From positions 372,001-436,000 of the forward strand of contig NZ_JBMSDT010000003.1 in the NCBI RefSeq assembly GCF_049445795.1: a DNA stretch of 64,000 bases, written 5' to 3'. The notes beneath the pieces are model-generated. The model did no database searches. It was not told where the DNA came from and worked only from the letters and a program-made list of their open reading frames with translations. The position numbers were made by a program, and so were the translations under genes. Each line of letters opens with the position of its first letter. The stretch's first letter is position 1. The stretch is from Larkinella sp049445795. Its GTDB lineage: Bacteria; Bacteroidota; Bacteroidia; Cytophagales; Spirosomataceae. Positions 25,023 through 33,506 of this stretch are shown here, in pieces.

Positions 25023-28000
25023 TCAGAAACTATATCGCGCTCCGATCTGCACCTGATACGGATCACCCGAGGGCGTCACGATTCCGGCCGTATTCACGCG
25101 GTAGACAAACCGCTGGTTGTCGCGGTCAAAACCGGGAACGGCGGCTGAGGTAGACGTAGCCGGAATACCGAGGGCATACAAAGCCTGCGTACCCAACGAC
25201 TGGTTAGCCCCCCAGCTTTTCTTCAGGAAGTTGGCAAAATTGAAGATGTCGGCCGATACTTCCAGCGTATGGGTCTTGTACAGGCGGAACTTCTTGCTGG
25301 CCCGCACATCGAACACGCCGTAAAAACCGTTGATACCGCCGTTGCGCTCGGCAATCCGGCCCGAGTACTTCGTAATGTAATCCTTGATGCTCTGGCTGGC
25401 GTTCGGGTTGTCGAGAATGGCCTGCAAGCCTGTCCGGACATTGGCCGGGACGCTTTCGTTGTTGCGGTCGAAGATAAACGCCAGGTCATTGGTTCCGGCT
25501 ACGAAATCAGCATTGCTGTTGGCTCCTGACAGCAGCGAATACCGGGTTCCGCCGATGCCTGAATACCGCACCCCAATCGTGACGCCGTAGAACGAAGGTA
25601 ACGTTCCGTAGAACACCACTTTATGCCGGAACTGGTTGTCGGAGTACGTCATCCGGCTCAGATCGCGCGGATCATCTTTGACCGGCAAGACCAGCGTGGC
25701 CGTGTTGGCGACGTTCCCGTTGTACGAGGTGTTGTCGCGGGTGTCGTTCCAGGTGTAGCTGGCCGAAAACTCGCCATCCCGGAAATACTGGTACGTGGCA
25801 TCCAACACAACGGCAAACTGGTTGATTTTGCCTTCGCTATTCAGCTCAAGCACGCGGCCGAGTTTCTGGCTGATCCGACCCTGCAACCAGTCGCCCGCAC
25901 CGTTGGCAGGCATCGAAGCCAGCGGGACATACACGCCCCGGTTGTCTTCGTTCGCCAGGCGAAAAAACGGTTGAGCCACCATGTTCCGGTCGACGTACAT
26001 ATAATTGTTGCGGCCCAGGGAGGCAAACCCGGCAATCCCGACTTTCAGCTTATCGGACAGATATCGCGTATACGAGAGGTTGGCTTTGTATAAAACCGGC
26101 ACGCGGGCGTCCGGCCCCGTCATGTTGATGGTCGGTAACTGGAATGCGGACAGCGTCGGGATGCTGGCGTAATTGTTCCGGTAAGCGATGAAATCCGGCG
26201 TTGGCACGTTGGCGCCCCGTACATCCACCGTCGCCAGGTGTTTCCCGTCGAACGTCAGGTTGTTGATCAGCATATAGTTGTTGATGTCCGAAGCGAAGAC
26301 ACCACCCCCAAACCGCACGTAATTGGTATGCGTTCCGTTCACATCCCAGGTCAGTTGCAGCCGGGGCTGGACGACAAACGAGCGTAGTTTGTTGTCGGTC
26401 CGCAGGCCCAGTTCGTCGAGCACCAACTGGTTCAGCGGGGCCGACGGGTAGGTGGCGTAATCAAGCCGTAACCCGGCGGTCATGTCGAGCCCCCGGGCGA
26501 GTCGGGTGCTTAATTGGCCGTACAGCCCTGCATTCAGGGTTTTGCCGATGACATTCAGATCATTGACCAGCGGTACTTCGCGGTAATACCGGTACGGTTG
26601 CAGCGCGTCGAATTTCTGCAACGCCGTCTGGTTGCCGTCGACCGTATAGTGAAACCGGCCGTTTACCTCGCTGCCGTACAGCGACTTCGCGTGGGTGTAC
26701 ATCAGGTCCAGCCCGAACGTATACTGGATTTTGTCGGTATTGTAGTACAGGTTATCGACCAGTTGGAACACGTTGTTGGTGAAGCCTTCCTGTGCAAACC
26801 GGTGACCGCCCATCTGAATGTTGGTCGAGCGGTTGGCTCCGTCGATGACCGAGTTAACGTTTTCCACGATGGCGCGCGGAATGTTGGCGGCCGGAAGCTG
26901 ATCGCCGGGGCTGCTTTTCTGGTAGGTGTACAAATGCTGTACTTTCAACTCATTGGTTACCTGCGGGGTCAGCGACGTGCGCAGGGTAGCCAGCAGGCTG
27001 TTGTCCATGTTGTAGTCGTTTCCGTACGATTCGTAGAGGTTGATGGAGGTGTTGTCCTGCAAGCCCAGTTTGTTGCGGTCGCTGGTGAAGTTGTTCCGAA
27101 TCGTCAGCAGGTTTTTCGCGTCAAGCTGCCAGTCGATCCGGCCAAAAACCGCATCCGACCCCCGGGTTTTGTCGAATGTTCCGTACTGGGGTGTGTTGGC
27201 GACGCCGTATTTGTTGCGGGCGATGGCGACAAACTGATCCAGCGTAGTCCGCGTTACGTTAAACCGGTTTTCATCGGCTGGCGACTGTACATCGGCAATG
27301 ATCAGCGGGCGCGAGTCCTGCTGGTGATCCCAGACCAGAAAGAAGTGCAATTTATCCTTAATCAGCGGACCGCCCAGCGAAAAACCGTACTGGTTGGTCG
27401 AAAACTTGTTGTTGCGTTTATTGCCCCGAATGTCGTACGGACTGGAGAGCCAGTTGGCGCGGGTATAATTGAACACGCTTCCGGTCAGTTTGTTGGTACC
27501 GGCTTTCGTGACCGCACTGACGGTTCCGCCACCGCTCCGGCCGAAGGTAACATCGTACTGGTTGGTTACCACTTTGAATTCCCGCACGGCTTCGATGGAA
27601 ATCGAGTAGGGCGCTCCGCTTCGGCTGGTGGTCGAGCCCGCCGAGGTCGGGTTTTTGGCATTCATCCCGTCGATGGTGTAGTTGGTCGACGAGCCAAGCT
27701 GGCCCGAGAGGTTACCACCCCGGCTCAGGGGAGAAAGATCCATCAGCGACGTGAAATTCCGGCCGTTGACCGGGAGCGCAGCAATCGATTTGGCCGAAAC
27801 CGCCGTGGCCGCGCCCAGGTTCTCGATTTTGTTTTTCAGCCCTGAAGCTACCACCTGCACTACTTCGAGCGTCTGGCTGTCTTGCTGCATCGTCAGGTTG
27901 ATCCGAACCGCATCACCCTGGTTGAGCGCATAACCGGTTCGCTTTTGTTCCCCAAAACCGATGAACGTAACCCGGATGGTATACGGACCACCCAAGGGCA

Positions 28001-28220
28001 ATTCCTTGAACGAATACTCGCCCTGAGCATTGGTGACCGTCCCGGTGGTAAAACCGGTCGATTCGTTGCGCACCTGGACGGTCGCGCCCGGCAGCGGTTT
28101 TTTCTGGTCTTCCAGAATGATCCCGGAAATGGACGCCTGCGTTGTCTGGGCCACGGTTTTACCGACTGTGAATCCCAGCAAAACAAGCCCGAAAAGGAGA
28201 GAAAATAGAGCGTTTTTCAT
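25023..28220 (-). CDS. Oar-like TonB-dependent outer-membrane receptor
   Basis: With ATG 28220 (MKNALFSLLF) the product has 1,065 residues. A signal peptide (to about 26) is followed by a carboxypeptidase-like regulatory Ig domain (about 28-115), a plug (NGRNFTSLMDLSPLSRGG, NYTIDGMNAKNPTS, YDVTFGRSGGGTVSAVTKAG) and a long beta-barrel ending QIGARYSF. This is the Oar group of TonB-dependent transporters, used in Bacteroidota and myxobacteria for uptake or protein display. No classical TonB box was identified. It stands alone; the ligand is unknown. Confidence 0.92.
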   Translation of the reverse strand: MKNALFSLLFGLVLLGFTVGKTVAQTTQASISGIILEDQKKPLPGATVQVRNESTGFTTGTVTNAQGEYSFKELPLGGPYTIRVTFIGFGEQKRTGYALNQGDAVRINLTMQQDSQTLEVVQVVASGLKNKIENLGAATAVSAKSIAALPVNGRNFTSLMDLSPLSRGGNLSGQLGSSTNYTIDGMNAKNPTSAGSTTSRSGAPYSISIEAVREFKVVTNQYDVTFGRSGGGTVSAVTKAGTNKLTGSVFNYTRANWLSSPYDIRGNKRNNKFSTNQYGFSLGGPLIKDKLHFFLVWDHQQDSRPLIIADVQSPADENRFNVTRTTLDQFVAIARNKYGVANTPQYGTFDKTRGSDAVFGRIDWQLDAKNLLTIRNNFTSDRNKLGLQDNTSINLYESYGNDYNMDNSLLATLRTSLTPQVTNELKVQHLYTYQKSSPGDQLPAANIPRAIVENVNSVIDGANRSTNIQMGGHRFAQEGFTNNVFQLVDNLYYNTDKIQYTFGLDLMYTHAKSLYGSEVNGRFHYTVDGNQTALQKFDALQPYRYYREVPLVNDLNVIGKTLNAGLYGQLSTRLARGLDMTAGLRLDYATYPSAPLNQLVLDELGLRTDNKLRSFVVQPRLQLTWDVNGTHTNYVRFGGGVFASDINNYMLINNLTFDGKHLATVDVRGANVPTPDFIAYRNNYASIPTLSAFQLPTINMTGPDARVPVLYKANLSYTRYLSDKLKVGIAGFASLGRNNYMYVDRNMVAQPFFRLANEDNRGVYVPLASMPANGAGDWLQGRISQKLGRVLELNSEGKINQFAVVLDATYQYFRDGEFSASYTWNDTRDNTSYNGNVANTATLVLPVKDDPRDLSRMTYSDNQFRHKVVFYGTLPSFYGVTIGVRYSGIGGTRYSLLSGANSNADFVAGTNDLAFIFDRNNESVPANVRTGLQAILDNPNASQSIKDYITKYSGRIAERNGGINGFYGVFDVRASKKFRLYKTHTLEVSADIFNFANFLKKSWGANQSLGTQALYALGIPATSTSAAVPGFDRDNQRFVYRVNTAGIVTPSGDPYQVQIGARYSF

Positions 28221-28482
28221 GAACAGGTTGTCTAAATTTTTCCGGTGCAAAGAGAGCAGATCGGCGTTAATTGGCGGTTAACGGACTGTTACCAATGAGA
28301 CCGGATTTATTAACATATTATGAAAAATGGAGGTATCGGTGGGCCTTCGATCCTTGTTGGGCGTAATGATAAATTAAGCCGTTCGTTGCGCATTGTTCGG
28401 AGTCACTCGCTAACCTGCACAGGCTAAACGGATTTCGGCACAGCTCAGACAAAAAACCGGATCGCGGGCGGAAGGCGGTCTA

Positions 28483-28518
28483 CTTTTGATCGGTTTTCAA
28501 CAAATACGGATCAAAAGT
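28483..28518 (+). promoter_or_regulatory. Promoter box with overlapping 10-bp inverted repeat upstream of the outer-membrane receptor/LytS/LytTR operon
   Basis: TACTTTTG (28483-28490) fully matches the -7 consensus. The sequence ACTTTTGATC (28484-28493), which covers most of that box, is a perfect reverse complement of 28509-28518, just before the start codon, with a 15-nt spacer. If transcription starts about 7 bp after the box, the left arm is not in the mRNA, so a DNA operator is more likely than an RNA hairpin. Confidence 0.6.
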
Positions 28519-30955
28519 GAAGGTTCTCATGGCCGTTCTGGTCTTTATCTGGTTAGAAAAGACACAAGCAACCGCACAGCCGGTTTCGACCGGGCAAATC
28601 AATGGCCGCGTGGAAGAAGCGCCGGGCCAGCCGCTGCCGCTGGTGACGGTCCGGCTGCACAACATGGCCGATTCGACCCTATTGAAAGGCGTCGTGGCCG
28701 ACGAACGGGGCGCTTTCGTGCTGAGCAGCGTACCGCCCGATACCTATTACGTCGTGCTGTCGCTGCTCGGCTACGAAACGTACACTTCCCGGCCCCTGAC
28801 GGTGCTGGCAAACCGCAATCCGATTGATCTGGGTGTGATTCGGCTGGTGCCTGAAGTGCGGCAGGTGGCGGAGGTGCAGGTGGTGGCCCGGCGGCCGTTC
28901 ATTGAGCAGGATGCCGAAAAAACCATCCTGAATGTGAGCAACAGCCTGGTTTCGACGGGCGGAACGGCTTTGGAAGTGCTGGAAAAAGCGCCCGGCGTGG
29001 AGATCGATTACCAGAGCAACCAGATTAGTCTGCGCGGGAAACAGGGGCTGCTGATTCTGATCAACGGCAAACCGACCAACCTGTCGGCCCAGGAACTGGC
29101 GAGTTTCCTGCAAGCCCTGAGCAGCGCCACCATCGACCGAATTGAAATCATGCCAAATCCACCGGCCCGCTTCGACGCGTCGGGCAATGCGGGCGTCATT
29201 AACATCCGGTTGAAAAAGGAACAGGGCGCGGGCCTGAACGGCAGCCTGACCGGGGGCGTGGGCTACGGCGAAACCGCCAAGTACAACGCGGCCGGTACGT
29301 TTAACTACCGAAACCGGACCCTCAACGTCTACGCCAATGCCGACTGGAATCACAATCCGTGGCATATTTACACCAACTTCCGTAGGCTAATCAATCACCC
29401 GCGTGGGCTGGTGGTCGTCGATCAATACAATGACTGGTACCTGGAAAATGCGTCGCGCTCGGCCAACGCGGGCCTCGACTGGACACTCAGCCGCCGGACC
29501 ACGCTGGGCACGCTTGTCACCTGGACGAGCCTCGGGTCGGATCAGCTTTCGAAAAACCGCACGTTGATGCAAAGCCAGAACCGGACGGATTCAGTCCTCA
29601 CAAACCGGGGCGACATCAACGGCGGCACTGATCGGTACCTGTTCAATCTGAATGTAAAACACGTTTTCGATTCCACCAACCGCCCCCGCCCCCCCGCCGA
29701 GCTGACCTTCGACGCCGATTATTCGCCGTATCAGTTTACCCGCCGGAACACCTACGAAGGCAACTACGCCAAACCGGACGGCACCGTGCTGACTCCGTTT
29801 GAGTACCGCAGCTACGCACCGACGACGATTACGCTGGCGTCGGTCCGGGCCGATTTCCTGCGACCGCTGACGAAATCGACCACCGTCGAGCTGGGTTACA
29901 AAAGTACCTGGCTGCAAAGCCGGAGCGATGTGCTTTTTGAGGAACTCAAGGGAGAACGCTGGAAACCCGACCCCCGGTTTAGCCTGAATTTCCGGTACCG
30001 GGAAACGACGCAGGCCGGTTATGTCAACTTCCGGACCCGCTCGCGGGGGTGGGAAATCCAGGCCGGGCTGCGTGCCGAACACACCCAGTCGGTGGCCGAA
30101 GCCCTGGAGACCGAAAACCGGGTGGTGCGGGATTACCTGAACTTGTTTCCGAGCCTGTTCATTACCCGGAAACTGTCCGATAAACAGCAGGTGCAGGTGT
30201 CGTACAGCCGACGCATTGACCGGCCTACCTACCAGGAAATGAACCCGAACGTCGAGTTTCAGACGCCTATTCTGTTTCACCAGGGCAATCCGTTTCTGGT
30301 GCCGCAGTATACGAAAAACGCCCTGCTGACCCATACGTACGGCAGCGTGGTGACGAGCCTGGGCTACAGCGATGCGACCGACGCGTTCGTGTGGGTGGCG
30401 GAGCAAAACGATCTGACGTTTGAACAACGCAACAGCTACACCAACGCCCGGCGGTTTCAGAATGTGAGCCTGACGACTACCGTGCCCTGGTCGCCGGTTC
30501 GCGGGTGGACTACCTCCAACAGCCTGAGCCTGTACCAAAACCGCTACGCCATCGAGCTTTCGGCGGGCTTGTTTCAAAGCGTGCAGAACTCGCTGACCGT
30601 GCGCTCAACGCACACGTTTAGCCTGCCGGACAACTGGACGCTGGAGCTTTCCGGTTTTTACAATTCACCCCGGACCAACGGTTTTTTCCAGGTCAAACAC
30701 CAGTCGCAGGTGAGTGTGGCCGTTCAACACCAGTTCTGGCAGAAAAGAGCGACGTTTCGCTTAAATTTGACCGATTTGTTTTACGGAAATGTGTTTCGGA
30801 ATACGATTCGCTACGAGAACCTGCACGTGAACAATTACGCCCGGCGCGAAACCCGTCAGATTCGGGCCACGCTCAGCTACCGGTTTGGTAGTCAGCAGGT
30901 AAAAGCCGCCCGGAGCCGAACCACCAGTTCCACCGAAGACCAGCAACGACTATGA
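28517..30955 (+). CDS. Outer-membrane beta-barrel receptor (TonB-receptor-like, OMP_b-brl_3 type)
   Basis: An 812-residue protein from GTG 28517 (ATG 28529 is an alternative; the GTG lies inside an inverted-repeat arm). A signal peptide (to about 21) is followed by a regulatory Ig-like domain (about 24-115; GQPLPLVTVRLHN), a plug (EKTILNVSNSLVSTGGTALEVLEKAPGV..., SGNAGVINIRLKK) and a 14-strand-type barrel (about 240-790) ending ATLSYRFGS. It overlaps the LytS-like kinase gene by ATGA, so receptor, kinase and regulator are translated together. I infer that it takes part in sensing or is regulated by this system. Confidence 0.9.
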   Translation: MKVLMAVLVFIWLEKTQATAQPVSTGQINGRVEEAPGQPLPLVTVRLHNMADSTLLKGVVADERGAFVLSSVPPDTYYVVLSLLGYETYTSRPLTVLANRNPIDLGVIRLVPEVRQVAEVQVVARRPFIEQDAEKTILNVSNSLVSTGGTALEVLEKAPGVEIDYQSNQISLRGKQGLLILINGKPTNLSAQELASFLQALSSATIDRIEIMPNPPARFDASGNAGVINIRLKKEQGAGLNGSLTGGVGYGETAKYNAAGTFNYRNRTLNVYANADWNHNPWHIYTNFRRLINHPRGLVVVDQYNDWYLENASRSANAGLDWTLSRRTTLGTLVTWTSLGSDQLSKNRTLMQSQNRTDSVLTNRGDINGGTDRYLFNLNVKHVFDSTNRPRPPAELTFDADYSPYQFTRRNTYEGNYAKPDGTVLTPFEYRSYAPTTITLASVRADFLRPLTKSTTVELGYKSTWLQSRSDVLFEELKGERWKPDPRFSLNFRYRETTQAGYVNFRTRSRGWEIQAGLRAEHTQSVAEALETENRVVRDYLNLFPSLFITRKLSDKQQVQVSYSRRIDRPTYQEMNPNVEFQTPILFHQGNPFLVPQYTKNALLTHTYGSVVTSLGYSDATDAFVWVAEQNDLTFEQRNSYTNARRFQNVSLTTTVPWSPVRGWTTSNSLSLYQNRYAIELSAGLFQSVQNSLTVRSTHTFSLPDNWTLELSGFYNSPRTNGFFQVKHQSQVSVAVQHQFWQKRATFRLNLTDLFYGNVFRNTIRYENLHVNNYARRETRQIRATLSYRFGSQQVKAARSRTTSSTEDQQRL

Positions 30956-32130
30956 TGGGAGCCATTCCCTCCGACGCAAAAACCGCCTTGACCCTGCCCT
31001 TCAGCGAGCGGGCCATCCGGCGGTACACGTTTGGCTTTTTCGGCGCTTTTCTGATCGTTTCGCTGCTGGAAATTTTCGTGTCGACGGCGCTCCGGCGCGA
31101 TTTCCGGTATCCGGCGCTCGATGTGACCTATTTTGCCGTGCAGTGGACCATCTGGACGCTGCTTAGCCCCGTCATCGTTCACCTGGCGTTCCGGTATCCG
31201 CTGGGGCGGTTTCCGTTGCCGCAGTGGGCCGGGCTGCACCTGGTGCTCGGAACGCTGTTTATTTCCCTCGAATTTCTGGTCGAAATCCCGACGGCCCGGC
31301 TGGTCAAAACCTGGTTGTGCCACCGCCCGACCGACACCATCGCGCAGTACCTCTCGCAGTATATCACCCGGTTTAACTTTTTCCTGCTCATTTATTTGTT
31401 CGTCGTGGTCTGCATCAACGTCTACCTGTACGTCGTGCGGTACCACCAGGCCACCACCAACCGCCAGGACATCGAACTGAAAGCCGAGCAACTCCGGACC
31501 CAACTAGCCGACGCCCAGCTTCAGGCCCTGAAAATGCAGCTCGATCCGCATTTTCTGTTCAACACGCACAACGCCATCACGGCCCTCATGTTGGTAGGTG
31601 ACAGTGAGCGGGCCATTCGGATGATCAACGGCCTGAGTAATCTGCTGCGGGCTATGCTCGACCGGAAGGACGAACAACTGGTGCTGCTGGAAGAGGAAAT
31701 GGCCCTTTCACGAATGTACCTGGATATTCAGCAGATCCGGTTTCGCGACCGGCTGAGTCTGCACGTCGAGCAGGCTCCCGAGACGGCCCGGTGCCTCGTG
31801 CCGCACTTCATTCTGCAACCGCTGATCGAAAATGCCATCATTCACGGTGTGGAAGCCTCGCTGGGTCGGAAGTTTATCCACGTTACGACCCAATTGGTGG
31901 ATAATCAACTGGAACTCGTCGTGACCAATAGCTACAACCCGGCCGCCGTCCCCCGAACTGGCACCGGCATCGGCCTGACCAACACCCGGCAGCGTTTGCA
32001 GTATTTGTACGGAGAACAGGCCAGTTTGCGGTTTTTGCCGGGCCCGTCGACCGTCACGGTGGTGGTGACGGTTCCGGTGCAGTACGCCGATAAACCGGCG
32101 GCAACGGAACCCAGACTGGTGACCGCATGA
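30952..32130 (+). CDS. LytS/YehU-type sensor histidine kinase
   Basis: A 392-residue membrane kinase. Four hydrophobic helices lie at about 24-42, 60-80, 93-115 and 140-162, with a coiled stretch after them, then the His_kinase domain with LDPHFLFNTHNAITALM (phosphorylated His near 202), and an ATPase domain with ENAIIHGVEA (N box) and GTGIGLTNTRQRLQYLYG (G box). It phosphorylates the LytTR regulator encoded directly downstream; both gene junctions are 4-bp ATGA overlaps. No extracytoplasmic sensor domain is present. Confidence 0.95.
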   Translation: MMGAIPSDAKTALTLPFSERAIRRYTFGFFGAFLIVSLLEIFVSTALRRDFRYPALDVTYFAVQWTIWTLLSPVIVHLAFRYPLGRFPLPQWAGLHLVLGTLFISLEFLVEIPTARLVKTWLCHRPTDTIAQYLSQYITRFNFFLLIYLFVVVCINVYLYVVRYHQATTNRQDIELKAEQLRTQLADAQLQALKMQLDPHFLFNTHNAITALMLVGDSERAIRMINGLSNLLRAMLDRKDEQLVLLEEEMALSRMYLDIQQIRFRDRLSLHVEQAPETARCLVPHFILQPLIENAIIHGVEASLGRKFIHVTTQLVDNQLELVVTNSYNPAAVPRTGTGIGLTNTRQRLQYLYGEQASLRFLPGPSTVTVVVTVPVQYADKPAATEPRLVTA

Positions 32131-32912
32131 CGACGTACCGAACGCTGCTGATCGACGACGAGGAACTGTCGCGGGAAGTGCTGAAAACCTTTCTGGCCGA
32201 TTGGCCCCAAATCCGGATCGTGGGAGAGTGTGCCGATGGGTATGCGGCCGTGGAGCAGATTACGGCTTTACGGCCCGACTTCATTTTTCTGGATGTGCAG
32301 ATGCCCGAACTGGACGGCTTTGAGGTCGTTCGGCGGGTGCAGCCGGTTTTTCTGCCGTACATCATTTTTGCCACCGCCTACGACCAATACGCGCTGAAAG
32401 CCTTCGAATTGAAGGCGCTGGATTACTTGCTGAAACCGTTTGATCGCCAGCGGTTTGGGCAGGCGTTGCAGCGGACGCTCGAACAACTGGCGCTCCAACG
32501 CGCGTCGGATTTTAACGCCCGCATCGAAGCCTTGCTCGAAACCGGGCTAACCGACCGGCCCGTGCGGCAACCCGAGTACCTGACCCGACTGATGATCAAA
32601 GAAAGCAAGCGGATTTTCTTTTTGCCGGTGGAAGAGGTGCAGTACATCGAAGCCGATGGCAATTATCTCTGGATTCACGCCGGAAACCGGCGACATCTGC
32701 TGAACGAGTCGATTAGTATGCTGGAACAGAAACTCCCGCCCGCGCAGTTTATCCGGATCAATCGCTCGTACATTATTAATCAGTACGCGATTCAGGAAAT
32801 GGAGCCGTATTTCAACGGGGAATACAACGTCAAACTGACGAATGGGGCGGTTTTGCGCTGGAGCCGTTCCTACCGCGACCGGCTGGGGCAACTCGCCGGG
32901 TGGACACCCTGA
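32127..32912 (+). CDS. LytTR-family response regulator
   Basis: A 261-residue regulator. The receiver domain (about 1-120) has the acidic pair IDDEE, the phospho-acceptor Asp in FIFLDVQMPELDGF near 56 and the KPFDRQRFG lysine. The LytTR DNA-binding domain (about 155-258) shows VEEVQYIEADGNYLWIH and the FIRINRSYIINQ motif. It binds direct repeats at target promoters. Cognate of the kinase upstream. The stop codon lies within a 12-bp hairpin at 32890-32923. Confidence 0.95.
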   Translation: MTTYRTLLIDDEELSREVLKTFLADWPQIRIVGECADGYAAVEQITALRPDFIFLDVQMPELDGFEVVRRVQPVFLPYIIFATAYDQYALKAFELKALDYLLKPFDRQRFGQALQRTLEQLALQRASDFNARIEALLETGLTDRPVRQPEYLTRLMIKESKRIFFLPVEEVQYIEADGNYLWIHAGNRRHLLNESISMLEQKLPPAQFIRINRSYIINQYAIQEMEPYFNGEYNVKLTNGAVLRWSRSYRDRLGQLAGWTP

Positions 32913-32923
32913 CCCGGCGAGTT
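32890..32923. terminator. Bidirectional hairpin overlapping the LytTR stop codon
   Basis: AACTCGCCGGGT (32890-32901) pairs perfectly with 32912-32923; the stem includes the last codons and stop of the regulator gene and lies 12 bp from the convergent gene's stop. There is no good U tract, so efficiency is uncertain. Confidence 0.7.
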
Positions 32924-32934
32924 CGGCACCAACG

Positions 32935-33405
32935 TTACTTGCTAGGCGTGTCCTGACGGGACACAATCTTGCTGACAATCTTCCACTCATTATTGATTTT
33001 GAGCAGGTTAAAGAAATCGATAAACCGGAATGTCGGGTAATCGATCTCGACCCGCGCCTGAGCCGCCGTTCCGGCGTATTCGTACCGGACAATGTGGGTG
33101 GTCCGCTCAGATTTCTGCCCGGCGGTTTTCCGGGCGTTGTTCAGGTAATCGGCAATCGGCACATCCCGGAACTGCCCGGTTTTGAAATCCACGAGCTTCA
33201 TCGACGCCGACGGATGAAAGGCTTTGATCAGGCGCGTGGTGTCGCCGTTGGTGCCGCCTTCGAGGTAATTCAGCAAGGTTTCCTGAATCAGGGCATCGTC
33301 GGTGCGGGCGGTTTGGGCCTGCGCGCCGAGCGACAGCGCCAGAACGGCGGTGATGGTCAAAAGCATCGGACGGATTGGCATACGTTGTTTACGTTGTTCG
33401 GACAA
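32935..33405 (-). CDS. NTF2-like / lumazine-binding-like secreted protein
   Basis: A 156-residue protein with a signal peptide (start MSEQRK at 33405 or MPIRPM at 33381; cleavage after AQAQ). The mature part is an NTF2-like cone fold (DALIQETLLNYLEGGTNGDTTRLIKAFHPSASM, then ARVEIDYPTFRFIDFFNLLKINNEWKIVSKI), as in the putative lumazine-binding family. These periplasmic proteins bind small ligands, but no ligand is known here. It converges on the LytTR gene. Confidence 0.85.
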   Translation of the reverse strand: MSEQRKQRMPIRPMLLTITAVLALSLGAQAQTARTDDALIQETLLNYLEGGTNGDTTRLIKAFHPSASMKLVDFKTGQFRDVPIADYLNNARKTAGQKSERTTHIVRYEYAGTAAQARVEIDYPTFRFIDFFNLLKINNEWKIVSKIVSRQDTPSK

Positions 33406-33506
33406 ACGTAACGGTTGGTAAGCCCGGATGCGACCGTATTCTTGCAGCTTGTTCGGAACCGTTCACCAAACGCCCCAAAGCACTTGCAGGCTGAGTAAAT
33501 CGGGGC

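Noticed and set aside
26514..27845. 443-residue open frame opposite the Oar-like receptor
   Set aside because: Antisense shadow with no recognisable domain; the minus-strand receptor is unambiguous.
29591..30577. 328-residue open frame opposite the outer-membrane receptor
   Set aside because: Antisense shadow of the beta-barrel codons.
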